A stretch of DNA of 64,000 nucleotides from CAIVAT01 sp037137455. Lineage in GTDB: Bacteria; Bacteroidota; Bacteroidia; Bacteroidales; FEN-979. The notes below the pieces were generated by a model. It worked only from the letters and a program-made list of their open reading frames with translations. It had not been told where the DNA came from and made no database searches. The stretch's first letter is position 1. Each line of letters opens with the position of its first letter. Of the stretch, positions 56,659 to 64,000 are shown in pieces. The stretch is from the NCBI GenBank assembly GCA_037137455.1, contig JBAXKG010000007.1, positions 1 through 64,000 of the forward strand. Direction: 5' to 3'. The translations under genes and the position numbers were made by a program.

Positions 56659-57597
56659 TCAGCGTTTATATGATGTTTTAAATAAAAACTCTTTCTCAGC
56701 TTTAGTCAGGCAATCATAACCCCCTTTTGAAATTTTCTCCAGGATGTCATCGACTTTTTTCTGATTCTCCTTTTTTTTCTTGTTATAATCTTCATCAGAC
56801 ACTGTTCTGGAATATTCCGGATGTGGATTATAGGCCTGTTGTTTTTTTTGAAATTTGTCTTTTATGCCAGCGAAAAATGCAGATGAATTTTCGTTTGCAT
56901 ATGATGCATTTTTTGTAACGCGAATAAACTGACTGAAGATGACGCCGAACAATGCGCCACCGATGTGGGCAAGGTGACCTCCTGCGTTGCCTGAAGGAAT
57001 CATAAAAAAGTCAAAGACAAACAGGATAATAGCAAGGTACAGGATTCTGATTTTCCCGAAAAGGAAGAGCTGTATAGTATAATTCGGCAGGTAAAATGAA
57101 ATTGCAGTTACAATGGCCATAACCGAGGCGGAGGCGCCCAAAGCAAAGGATAATTTAACTATCCCGGAGAAAACGGGAAATGTGTTAAATGCGAACACAT
57201 ATACCAGGGCTCCTGCAATTCCACCCAACAGATAGACCAAAATCAATTGCCTGGAGGATAAAAATTCGAGGAATATTCTTCCAAACCAATAGAGCCAAAC
57301 CATATTGAAAAGCAGGTGCCAGATATCAATATGCAAAAACATGTATGTTAATAAAGTCCACGGTTTGGCCATTAATGCAGGAACAGATGCCGGAATTGCC
57401 AATAATTGCAAAACCATGGTGTTAGTAGTGGCGCCATCGGGATCATTATAAATGAATAGTATGACCTTAAGCGACTGGATAAAAATCCAGAGCGCCACAT
57501 TGACGATTATCAGCACAGACAAGCTTGATCCTTGTCTGAAAAAATTCTTGATTTCCTCAAGAGGGTTTGATGGTTGTTGATATGAATATTTCATCAT
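56659..57597 (-). CDS. rhomboid intramembrane serine protease (second of a pair)
   Basis: 312 residues with six or more helices. Catalytic Ser in GASASVMAI and His in HLAHIGGALFG; the conserved LFNMVWLYWFG loop is present. A cytoplasmic tail of about 80 residues is rich in Lys, Gln and Tyr (KDKFQKKQQAYNPHPEYSRTVSDEDYNKKKKENQKK). It cleaves membrane-protein helices. Start overlaps the first rhomboid stop by 4 bases. Confidence 0.92.
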   Translation of the reverse strand: MMKYSYQQPSNPLEEIKNFFRQGSSLSVLIIVNVALWIFIQSLKVILFIYNDPDGATTNTMVLQLLAIPASVPALMAKPWTLLTYMFLHIDIWHLLFNMVWLYWFGRIFLEFLSSRQLILVYLLGGIAGALVYVFAFNTFPVFSGIVKLSFALGASASVMAIVTAISFYLPNYTIQLFLFGKIRILYLAIILFVFDFFMIPSGNAGGHLAHIGGALFGVIFSQFIRVTKNASYANENSSAFFAGIKDKFQKKQQAYNPHPEYSRTVSDEDYNKKKKENQKKVDDILEKISKGGYDCLTKAEKEFLFKTSYKR

Positions 57598-58430
57598 GAT
57601 GTAAAATAATCTGTCTTTTTCTTCCAGTACACAATTAAAAAGAACCCAAATATCATGCCTCCCAAATGAGCAAAATGAGCAACATTATCACTTGGATTGT
57701 TCGAAATGCCTGAGAAAAGTTCAATTGCGCCATAAAGGATAACAATCCATTTTGCTTTAATCGGGAATAGAAAATATATATACACCAACATATTTGGGAA
57801 CATCATTCCGAAAGCAAGCAGGATCCCATAAACTGCGCCTGAAGCCCCGACTGTCGGGATATCCATTTGCAATTTCATTAATTGGCTTATATATTCCAGT
57901 GATTGAGGTATATATCCAGGACTGTTCCTGGCTAGTGACCATTCGCTGATAAAATTCCTGATAGTTCCTTCTGCTTCATAATGTCGGGGATAATTATGAC
58001 GGACAAATGAGATAAAGCTATCCAATGTCGGATTTGCGGTATATGATTGAGCGGCTGCCTGAATAGATGAAATATCGAGCCAATTCACAAAGGTTTGCAC
58101 CATTGCAGCGCCAATCCCGGTTATTATATAATAGGTCAGAAAACGCTTTGATCCCCATACGTTCTCAAGCAAATAGCCGAACATCCAGAGTGCAAACATG
58201 TTAAAAAGGATATGCGAAAAATTCGCGTGTACAAACATGTATGTAACAAACTGGTATGGGCGGAATAAATCGGACTGAAAATAATGCAAACCGAACAGAT
58301 TTTCCAATTCAATCCCATAAGCTGAATTTAAGGAAACTGTTGCAAGGAAAAATAACCCGTTGATAATCAGAAGATTTTTTACTACGGGCGGGAGTAGGCT
58401 GAAGCCTGCCGGGCTATATTGTTGAGACAT
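57594..58430 (-). CDS. rhomboid intramembrane serine protease (first of a pair)
   Basis: 278 residues. Catalytic Ser in VGASGAVYGIL and His in HFAHLGGMIFG; HANFSHILFNMFALWMFGYLLE is the conserved L1 region. A long loop (about 115-185) between the early helices, with FVRHNYPRHYEAEGTIRNF, is larger than in compact rhomboids. Different subfamily from its neighbour. It begins 14 bases after mutL ends. Confidence 0.92.
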   Translation of the reverse strand: MSQQYSPAGFSLLPPVVKNLLIINGLFFLATVSLNSAYGIELENLFGLHYFQSDLFRPYQFVTYMFVHANFSHILFNMFALWMFGYLLENVWGSKRFLTYYIITGIGAAMVQTFVNWLDISSIQAAAQSYTANPTLDSFISFVRHNYPRHYEAEGTIRNFISEWSLARNSPGYIPQSLEYISQLMKLQMDIPTVGASGAVYGILLAFGMMFPNMLVYIYFLFPIKAKWIVILYGAIELFSGISNNPSDNVAHFAHLGGMIFGFFLIVYWKKKTDYFTS

Positions 58431-58444
58431 ATTTCGTTATGGTA

Positions 58445-60217
58445 CTAGATTTTAAATTTTCTGTTAAGTTCGTCAAATGAGATAATTATCATAGTTGGTT
58501 TACCGTCAGGGGAGGTCTCCGGGATTTTGCAGGCGAAAAGATTTTCAACCATTGAATCCATTTCCTGTTGATGTAACCTCTTTCCTCTTTTCGTTGAAAG
58601 CTTTCTGGCCATGTTTTTGGCCAGTACCTGGCATTGGTTCATCTTATTCTCATTTCCTGGTAATTTAAGTGATTCAAGAACAGATTCGATAAACGACCCG
58701 ATGTTTCCAGTTTCCATGTTCATTGGGATTGCCTGCACAACGAATGATCCTTTTCCAAAATCATTGATTTCAAATCCAATTTCTTTAAAATATTCCATCC
58801 ATTCCAGCAAAAACTGTGAATTATCAGGACTTAGCGTGATTGTTTGCGGAATCAGCTGAATTTGGCCAACCAGGTTATTTGATTGATTATAGCTAAGCAT
58901 GCGTTCATAAAGGATACGTTCATGAGCATGTTGCTGATCAATGATGATTATCCCTGTTTTGTTATGAGTAACGATGAATGAATTTTCAACCTGGAAACAA
59001 TTTTTTCTTTCTGAAAAAGATTCTTCTTTGTGATATAATTCCTGCCATCCCTGAAATGAAGGGGGATGTTTTGCTGATGATGTAAACTTAGGCTGGGGTT
59101 CTCTTTGTTTTTCAAATGGGTTATACTCAGGGTTTATAGTAATTGTAGGTTGTATGACCGGCTGATTATCGGGAAATGGTGGAAAATTCATGCTTTGTTC
59201 CACTTCAAAATCCAATGTTGGTGAAATATTAAATTTACCGATGGATTGCTTGACAGCGGCGTGAAGGATGGAATATATACTTTTAATATCCTGAAAGTTA
59301 ATTTCAGTTTTTGTCGGATGAATATTAACATCAATTGTTTGAGGGTTCACTTCCATGTAGATGAAATAGGATGGAATTGAATCATCTGGAATCAATTCCT
59401 TGAATGCGTTTTCAACGGCATGGTGAAGGTAAGGGCATTTTATAAACCTTCCGTTTGTGAAGAAATACTGTTCTCCCCTTGTCTTTTTTGCGAATTCGGG
59501 TTTGCCGAGGAATCCGGAAATATTAACAAGATCGGTTTGTTGTTCAACCGGAATAAGGCGTTGACTGTAAGATGAACCATACAGCTTGATTATCCTTTGT
59601 TTGAGGTTGGCTTTTGGCAACTGGAACAGGAGTTTCTCCTGATTGTAAAAAGTAAATGCAATATCAGGATTCACGAGTGTTACGCGGAAGAATTCTTCAA
59701 TTATAAATTTTAATTCCAGAGTGTTTGATTTCAAAAAGTTACGACGTGCGGGAACATTGAAAAACAGGTTTTTCACACTTACCGATGTGCCGTTCTGACA
59801 ATTCACAGGGAATTGGCCTTTAAACTCAGTCCCTTCTATTTGAATGCATGTTCCTATTTCATCATCATGACGTTTTGATTTAAGTTCTACCTGGGCAACG
59901 GAGGCGATTGATGAAAGGGCTTCTCCACGAAATCCCAGAGTTCTGATTTCAAGAAGGTCATCGGCCTTCTGAATTTTTGATGTTGCATGACGTTCGAAGC
60001 ACATGCGGGCATCACGTTCCGACATTCCACAACCATTATCAATAACCTGGATGAGCAATTTACCAGATTCTTTAATAATCAGTTTAATATCGGTTGAGCC
60101 GGCATCGATGGTATTTTCCAATAATTCTTTAACAGCAGAAGCAGGCCGCTGGACAACTTCTCCTGCAGCGATCTGGTTTGCGACAGAATCCGGTAAAAGG
60201 CGAATGATATCAGTCAT
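58445..60217 (-). CDS. mutL: DNA mismatch repair protein MutL
   Basis: 590 residues. GHKL ATPase N-terminus: GEVVQRPASAVKELLENTIDAG, VIDNGCGM, TLGFRGEALSS, GTSVSVKNLFFNVPARRNFL. After a linker (about 330-400) comes the C-terminal dimerisation/endonuclease domain. Its metal motif reads DQQHAHERILYE instead of DQHAxxExxxxE, and the C-terminal motifs are ACKIP and SPDGKPT. It lacks no major part. It heads the mutL-rhomboid-rhomboid-EEP-uvrB unit. No TAnnTTTG core was found just upstream. Confidence 0.96.
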   Translation of the reverse strand: MTDIIRLLPDSVANQIAAGEVVQRPASAVKELLENTIDAGSTDIKLIIKESGKLLIQVIDNGCGMSERDARMCFERHATSKIQKADDLLEIRTLGFRGEALSSIASVAQVELKSKRHDDEIGTCIQIEGTEFKGQFPVNCQNGTSVSVKNLFFNVPARRNFLKSNTLELKFIIEEFFRVTLVNPDIAFTFYNQEKLLFQLPKANLKQRIIKLYGSSYSQRLIPVEQQTDLVNISGFLGKPEFAKKTRGEQYFFTNGRFIKCPYLHHAVENAFKELIPDDSIPSYFIYMEVNPQTIDVNIHPTKTEINFQDIKSIYSILHAAVKQSIGKFNISPTLDFEVEQSMNFPPFPDNQPVIQPTITINPEYNPFEKQREPQPKFTSSAKHPPSFQGWQELYHKEESFSERKNCFQVENSFIVTHNKTGIIIIDQQHAHERILYERMLSYNQSNNLVGQIQLIPQTITLSPDNSQFLLEWMEYFKEIGFEINDFGKGSFVVQAIPMNMETGNIGSFIESVLESLKLPGNENKMNQCQVLAKNMARKLSTKRGKRLHQQEMDSMVENLFACKIPETSPDGKPTMIIISFDELNRKFKI

Positions 60218-60293
60218 CTAAAATTTAAGTAGTTAATTTCCAATATCACTAATTTTTTGGATATTTTTTCACCAATGGAGCCCACTGATAAAA

Positions 60294-60329
60294 CGAAGCG
60301 TCATCGAAATAATTTTCAATGACGCATCG
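60294..60329 (-). terminator. hairpin downstream of the DUF6580-like gene
   Basis: Inverted repeat cgaagcgtcat ... atgacgcatcg with one mismatch and a 14-base centre that can pair further. On the minus strand it is followed by TTTTATC; the plus side has T5. It lies 60 bases beyond the stop of the gene ending at 60389 and about 75 bases before mutL. Likely terminator for the upstream gene. Confidence 0.5.
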
Positions 60330-60388
60330 AATTTTTATTGTTTCTCAGAACTCAATTCCTTTCCTTAAGAGGAATGAAGAGTTACCTG

Positions 60389-60949
60389 TTAAAATCTGGA
60401 CTTATCCAGAACGGGGAACCTCATTTGAGCAAGAAAGAAGGCCCCGTAAAATACCGCACTGAAAAAGGTGGTTCCGAGGAGATCATTCAAAAAGAATGAG
60501 AATCCATTTGTAGTATCACGAAAAAACATCAAACCTGCGATGTAACATTCAGCAAGGCCTGTAGCATTTTGTGGATAGAAGGGGCTGGCAACCCATGATG
60601 CAAAGTTGGTTATCAAAAAGAAAATAACCGACGATGAAAAAGAGGCCAGCACAACTGATCCCACGTTCACTTTATTTCGGATCGCGATACCAATCAGAAC
60701 CGTGATAGCAAAACTTACATAAACAGCAGGCATATTAGCGTGCAGGCCTATAACGAGATCGCTTATGAACATTGCGGCAATCGGAATGGCGAAAGCATAT
60801 TGCTTTCTGTCGAAATAGGTACCGGCAAAAAGAGCCATAGCTGCAATTGGTGTAAAGTTTGGCCAATGCGGCAGCAGCCGAATAAGGGCGGCAACAAGAA
60901 TAACTGAGAAAATAACAATAAATCTAGGGTTGATAGATTTATATTTCAT
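60389..60949 (-). CDS. DUF6580-like membrane protein (transporter substrate-component-like)
   Basis: 186 residues from the ATG at 60949; an in-frame TTG at 60976 overlaps the promoter core. Five to six hydrophobic helices. LIRLLPHWPNFTPIAAMALFAGTYFDRKQYAFAIPIAAMFISDLVIGLH is characteristic of DUF6580 and similar to the S components of ECF transporters, in which Asp in the FISD motif is conserved. A vitamin-uptake role is possible, but no ligand or energising partner is nearby. Divergent from the amidohydrolase gene. Confidence 0.8.
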   Translation of the reverse strand: MKYKSINPRFIVIFSVILVAALIRLLPHWPNFTPIAAMALFAGTYFDRKQYAFAIPIAAMFISDLVIGLHANMPAVYVSFAITVLIGIAIRNKVNVGSVVLASFSSSVIFFLITNFASWVASPFYPQNATGLAECYIAGLMFFRDTTNGFSFFLNDLLGTTFFSAVFYGAFFLAQMRFPVLDKSRF

Positions 60950-60973
60950 GAATATGTTGTATTTAGAATGATA

Positions 60974-60981
60974 CAAAAATA
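60974..60981 (-). promoter_or_regulatory. candidate promoter core for the DUF6580-like gene
   Basis: Minus strand TATTTTTG, 24 bases before the ATG at 60949. Identical to the divergent core at 61026-61033. Confidence 0.5.
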
Positions 60982-61025
60982 ATAAATCATTTTAATAATC
61001 GCTAAGCCAAATGAAAAATAGTTTC

Positions 61026-61033
61026 TATTTTTG
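61026..61033 (+). promoter_or_regulatory. candidate promoter core for the amidohydrolase gene
   Basis: TATTTTTG, 29 bases before the ATG at 61063. Confidence 0.5.
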
Positions 61034-61062
61034 GTGAACAATCATTAAACCAATATCTTAAA

Positions 61063-62721
61063 ATGAATTATAAAGGTATAATTTTCTCTCTTTTCGTAGT
61101 CTGTTTTTTAAATTCGTGCGGACAAATGAAAAAAAAAGTTGATTTAATTGTCACGAATGGCGTGATTTACACTGTTGATTCCGTTAATACCCGGGTGGAG
61201 GCCATGGCGATCAGCAACGGCAAGATTATGGCTCTTGGTAGCAACCAGAATATTGCAGCTGGTTATCAGGCTGATGAGACTCTCGATTTGAAAGGGAAGG
61301 CGGTTTTTCCGGGGTTTATTGATGCACATTGCCATTTCATAGGTTATGCATTGGGATTACAATATGTTGACCTTGCCGGTTTGGGTTCGTTCGATGAAGT
61401 ATTACTACGCCTTAAAGATGCAGACAAGCCAGGTAAGGGAAAATGGCTTGTAGGCCGGGGGTGGGACCAGAATTTATGGATAAGCAAAATCTTCCCTGAC
61501 AACAGAAAGTTAAATGAATTATTTCCGGATATCCCGGTAATGTTAATCAGGATTGATGGCCATGTTGTTCTCGCGAATCAGGAAGCTTTGAAGAGGGCAG
61601 GCATTAATGAAAATAATCGTTTCAGGGATGGGCAAGTTGAGATGAAAAACGGACAATTGACCGGAATATTAAGTGAAAACGCGGCAGACCTGATAAGAGG
61701 AATAGTGCCACAACCTCAGGGCGAAGATCTGGCTACCTTAATAAAACGGGCTGAGCAGCAATGTTTTTCAGTAGGCCTTACTGTTGTGAGTGATGCAGGG
61801 CTTGAGTACCCTCAGATTATTATTTTGGATTCGCTTCAAAAGAGCGGTAGAATCAAGATGCATGTTTATGCCATGTTGACCCCAACGGAAGAGAATATTA
61901 ATGAATTTGTCAAACATGGACCATATAAAACTGACAAACTGCTTATTAGATCGATAAAGATTTATGCAGATGGAAGTCTGGGAAGCAGGACAGCGAGATT
62001 AAAACAACCCTATAGCGATGCCAGGGCTACCTCAGGGATTAGCGTAACATTGCCTGATTCAATTAAATTTTTATGCAGTCTCGCTCTTGAGAATGGATAC
62101 CAGGTAAACAGTCATTGTATAGGAGATTCAGCAAACAGGCTGATATTGGACATATACAGAAGTTTTTTAAAGGAGAAGAATGATCTGCGTTGGAGAATAG
62201 AACATGCCCAGGTTGTTGATCAGAATGATTTTCATCTCTTTGGCGATTATTCAATAATCCCTTCTATTCAGGCCACGCATGCCACTTCTGATATGAGGTG
62301 GGCGGAGGAGAGGGTTGGACCTTTGCGAATTCAGGGAGCCTATGCCTATAAAGAGCTGATGAACCAGAACGGATGGATAGCCAATGGTACAGATTTCCCG
62401 ATTGAAAATATTTCTCCGTTATTAACATTTTATGCCTCGGTTGCAAGAAAAGATATGACCGGGTTTCCTGAAGGTGGTTTTCAGATGAAGAATGCACTTA
62501 CACGTGAGGAGGCTTTACATTCCATAACCATTTGGGCGGCAAGAGCAGATTTTCTTGAAGGGGAAAAAGGCAGCCTTGAAGTTGGCAAGGATGCAGATTT
62601 TGTTATTCTCAATCAGGATATTATGGGGATTCCTGAGCAGGAGATTTCCAAAACCAGGGTTTTAAATACTTTCATCCGGGGAATGAGTGTTTTCTCAATC
62701 GTTTCGCAACCTACAATTTAA
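61063..62721 (+). CDS. amidohydrolase family 3 (YtcJ-like) lipoprotein
   Basis: 552 residues. Lipoprotein signal FLNSC with Cys19. The amidohydrolase barrel has FPGFIDAHCHFIGYA (metal His pair), GRGWDQNLW, IDGHVVLAN, VNSHCIGDSAN, WRIEHAQVVDQND and NGTDFPIEN, the YtcJ pattern. Such enzymes hydrolyse amide or related bonds of unknown small molecules, here probably on the periplasmic side or cell surface. Its last 11 bases overlap the convergent gene 62711-63355. Confidence 0.9.
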   Translation: MNYKGIIFSLFVVCFLNSCGQMKKKVDLIVTNGVIYTVDSVNTRVEAMAISNGKIMALGSNQNIAAGYQADETLDLKGKAVFPGFIDAHCHFIGYALGLQYVDLAGLGSFDEVLLRLKDADKPGKGKWLVGRGWDQNLWISKIFPDNRKLNELFPDIPVMLIRIDGHVVLANQEALKRAGINENNRFRDGQVEMKNGQLTGILSENAADLIRGIVPQPQGEDLATLIKRAEQQCFSVGLTVVSDAGLEYPQIIILDSLQKSGRIKMHVYAMLTPTEENINEFVKHGPYKTDKLLIRSIKIYADGSLGSRTARLKQPYSDARATSGISVTLPDSIKFLCSLALENGYQVNSHCIGDSANRLILDIYRSFLKEKNDLRWRIEHAQVVDQNDFHLFGDYSIIPSIQATHATSDMRWAEERVGPLRIQGAYAYKELMNQNGWIANGTDFPIENISPLLTFYASVARKDMTGFPEGGFQMKNALTREEALHSITIWAARADFLEGEKGSLEVGKDADFVILNQDIMGIPEQEISKTRVLNTFIRGMSVFSIVSQPTI

Positions 62722-63355
62722 GCTGTTTGCAAATAAGTTTACCAGCCTGTTTGCCTGCATTTGCAAAGCATTCCGAAATCCTGAGCATTGCATCATAGGA
62801 GGCCTTATCTACTGAAACACCACCTACAGAAGTTTTCCAGGTTGCTTTGGGTTTTATTCTATCACCCTCAATTGTGGCAATTACTTTGTCGGGAGCAGCT
62901 GTTTCAACCAGGTCGATCAGCAAGTCAAGGGATGCCGATTTTGCAGTTCCCATTACAGCCGTTTCAACACCCTGTTCAACAAAGGTCACATGTAAAACAA
63001 GTGTATACTTAGCAGCAGGGTCAGATTTTCCTGTGAGTCCGCAATCATTAGCCTGATCGTTAAAGTCAGCCTCAAATGCCGGCTGGCATTTTTCAGCTTT
63101 CCCGGCATTCCATTTAGCGGCCCATTCATCACCAGTTCCGGGTTTTTTAGCATTCCTTTCATCGATACCTTTTTTCAGGTATGCAGCTTCAGAATCAAAT
63201 TTGCCAACAGCCATCTTGTTGTAATCGTAGGTGACGTTGATCACCTTTTCACCTTTAAGCACATTCAGATCTCCTGATTTAAGTTTCTGGCCAAACAAAA
63301 CTCCGGTTGATGCCAAAAAGGCCAATGTTAATGCTATTATTCCTATCTTTTTCAT
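62711..63355 (-). CDS. exported protein of unknown function
   Basis: 214 residues with a signal peptide to about 23 (STGVLFGQ). The mature protein starts KLKSGDLNVLKGEKVINVTYDYNKMAVGKF, has a Lys/Glu-rich middle with DEWAAKWNAGK, then YTLVLHVTFVEQGV and a strand-rich DLLIDLV. It ends in a helix ISECFANAGKQAGKLICKQLKL. Four cysteines in the mature chain. I recognise no family by name. Transcription probably from TAATTTTG at 63396-63403. It converges with the amidohydrolase gene and overlaps it. Confidence 0.75.
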   Translation of the reverse strand: MKKIGIIALTLAFLASTGVLFGQKLKSGDLNVLKGEKVINVTYDYNKMAVGKFDSEAAYLKKGIDERNAKKPGTGDEWAAKWNAGKAEKCQPAFEADFNDQANDCGLTGKSDPAAKYTLVLHVTFVEQGVETAVMGTAKSASLDLLIDLVETAAPDKVIATIEGDRIKPKATWKTSVGGVSVDKASYDAMLRISECFANAGKQAGKLICKQLKL

Positions 63356-63395
63356 GAAAATTGAATTTATAATTATGACTAATTGATTATTTAGA

Positions 63396-63403
63396 CAAAA
63401 TTA
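63396..63403 (-). promoter_or_regulatory. candidate promoter core for the exported protein
   Basis: Minus strand TAATTTTG, 40 bases before the ATG at 63355, between this gene and the ligase gene ending at 63442. Confidence 0.4.
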
Positions 63404-63441
63404 AAATAATGAAAGGAGAATACAAAATTTTCAAGAGAAAT

Positions 63442-64000
63442 TTACATTTTTTCGCGATGATCAATGAATTTGACAGGTTTTCGGCTGGTTTCAGGGTATT
63501 GCATTTTCTGAATACTAGCTTCATCGGTGAAGCTGATTAATGGTGCAACCCTGAGTTTAGAGCGGAAATGGTCTTTGATATCTTTTTCTTTTTCTTCTCC
63601 GATACCTTTTCCACTTACGTAAATCATGATTTCATCTGTTCCTATCTGATTTGTATAAACTTCAACGATATAATTAGTTATATAGTCAATGTTATCGAGG
63701 ATATCGTACAGAGCAGGAGGGAAAAGGGTAGTACCTTTGTATTTGATCATCTGGTTTTTCCGGCCAACGACAGGACCAAGACGGATTGTATTGCGTCCGC
63801 ATTTGCATGGACTCGAATAATGATGGCATACATCACCAGTTTTAAAGCGAAGTAGCGGCATACCTTCAACACCGAGGGTAGTGATAGTGACTTCCCCGGG
63901 TTCACCTTCTTTTACAGGATTATTGTCATCATCAAGAAATTCAACTATAATTAATTCAGGATGATGATGCCCTCCAATACCTTCTTCACATTCGGTAAAG
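63442..64000 (-). CDS. phenylacetate-CoA ligase-like AMP-forming ligase (3' end, runs off the window)
   Basis: About 186 residues are visible and the frame continues past the right edge; an internal ATG at 63861 is not the start. The reading begins FTECEEGIGGHHHPELIIVEF and contains EPGEVTITTLGVEGMPLLRFKTGD, then a CXC segment, RLGPVVGRKNQMIKYKGTTLFPPALYDIL (adenylation motif and hinge) and the AMP-binding C-terminal domain ending SRKPVKFIDHREKM. It matches PaaK-type ligases, which activate phenylacetate or indole-acetate as CoA thioesters. The true substrate cannot be told from this part. Confidence 0.88.
   Translation of the reverse strand, partial: FTECEEGIGGHHHPELIIVEFLDDDNNPVKEGEPGEVTITTLGVEGMPLLRFKTGDVCHHYSSPCKCGRNTIRLGPVVGRKNQMIKYKGTTLFPPALYDILDNIDYITNYIVEVYTNQIGTDEIMIYVSGKGIGEEKEKDIKDHFRSKLRVAPLISFTDEASIQKMQYPETSRKPVKFIDHREKM

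Noticed and set aside
1..64000. CRISPR arrays, tRNA or rRNA genes, insertion sequences, prophage
   Set aside because: No spaced identical repeats, cloverleaf-like spacer sequence, transposase or phage structural genes were seen; ORF6N alone is not evidence of a prophage.

Overview
The window looks like a chromosomal segment of a Bacteroidota bacterium, probably of the Bacteroidales/Marinilabiliales type and not a close relative I can name. The reasons are: type IX secretion (T9SS) cargo with C-terminal sorting domains and a PorP/SprF protein, DUF4301 and DUF4369 proteins, a PorE-like OmpA protein, and repeated promoter cores of the form TAnnTTTG (the Bacteroidota -7 element) just upstream of many starts. 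Base composition is moderately AT-rich. I see no tRNA, rRNA, CRISPR array, insertion sequence or prophage.

Region by region. 1-4.8 kb is accessory and eroded: an ORF6N protein followed by what may be a relic of a second one, an alpha/beta-hydrolase lipoprotein, a faint amidinotransferase-like remnant, the first 48 codons of a class II photolyase, then tag (3-methyladenine glycosylase) in a pair with an AlbA_2 (Schlafen-type) protein. 5-7.8 kb (minus) holds pyrB-pyrI and a P-loop GTPase of the cyclic-2,3-diphosphoglycerate-synthetase-like family. 8-18 kb (plus) is housekeeping: argS, ffh-folD-queE-OmpA protein, then thrS-infC-rpmI-rplT, where infC has no standard start codon and appears to begin at AUA. 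18-21.7 kb (minus) is a three-gene unit (DUF4301, YdcF-like, thioredoxin-like). A 0.6-kb very AT-rich spacer with perfect palindromes precedes a Cro/C1-type regulator, ndk and an nrnA-like DHH phosphoesterase.

24-31 kb (plus) is an envelope/T9SS block: two FKBP-type prolyl isomerase lipoproteins (one GldI-like, one with three FKBP units), a PKD protein with a type-B sorting domain and a G9 tract inside its reading frame, a PorP/SprF protein and a 1025-residue type-A T9SS cargo whose N-terminus resembles polysaccharide deacetylases.

31.3-53.4 kb (minus) is a 22-kb exopolysaccharide locus of 18 genes, nearly all abutting or overlapping. In transcription order: stand-alone receiver protein; receiver-like domain fused to a polyprenyl-phosphate sugar transferase; short TolC-like protein; Wzc-like chain-length protein with a LysM insert and a degenerate ATPase; flippase; O-antigen ligase/polymerase; a 48-residue membrane protein; four GT2 enzymes; a GT4; a glycosyltransferase-acyltransferase fusion; another GT2; a T9SS beta-helix protein; a methyltransferase; and two hybrid histidine kinases. 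Phosphorelay proteins at both ends and a receiver-like domain on the initiating transferase suggest that polymer assembly is gated by phosphorelay signalling. This is my best candidate for an undescribed system.

53.4-60.2 kb (minus) is a compact mutL-rhomboid-rhomboid-EEP-uvrB operon. 60.4-64 kb holds a DUF6580-like membrane protein, an amidohydrolase lipoprotein, an unknown exported protein, and the 3' end of a phenylacetate-CoA-ligase-like gene running off the window.
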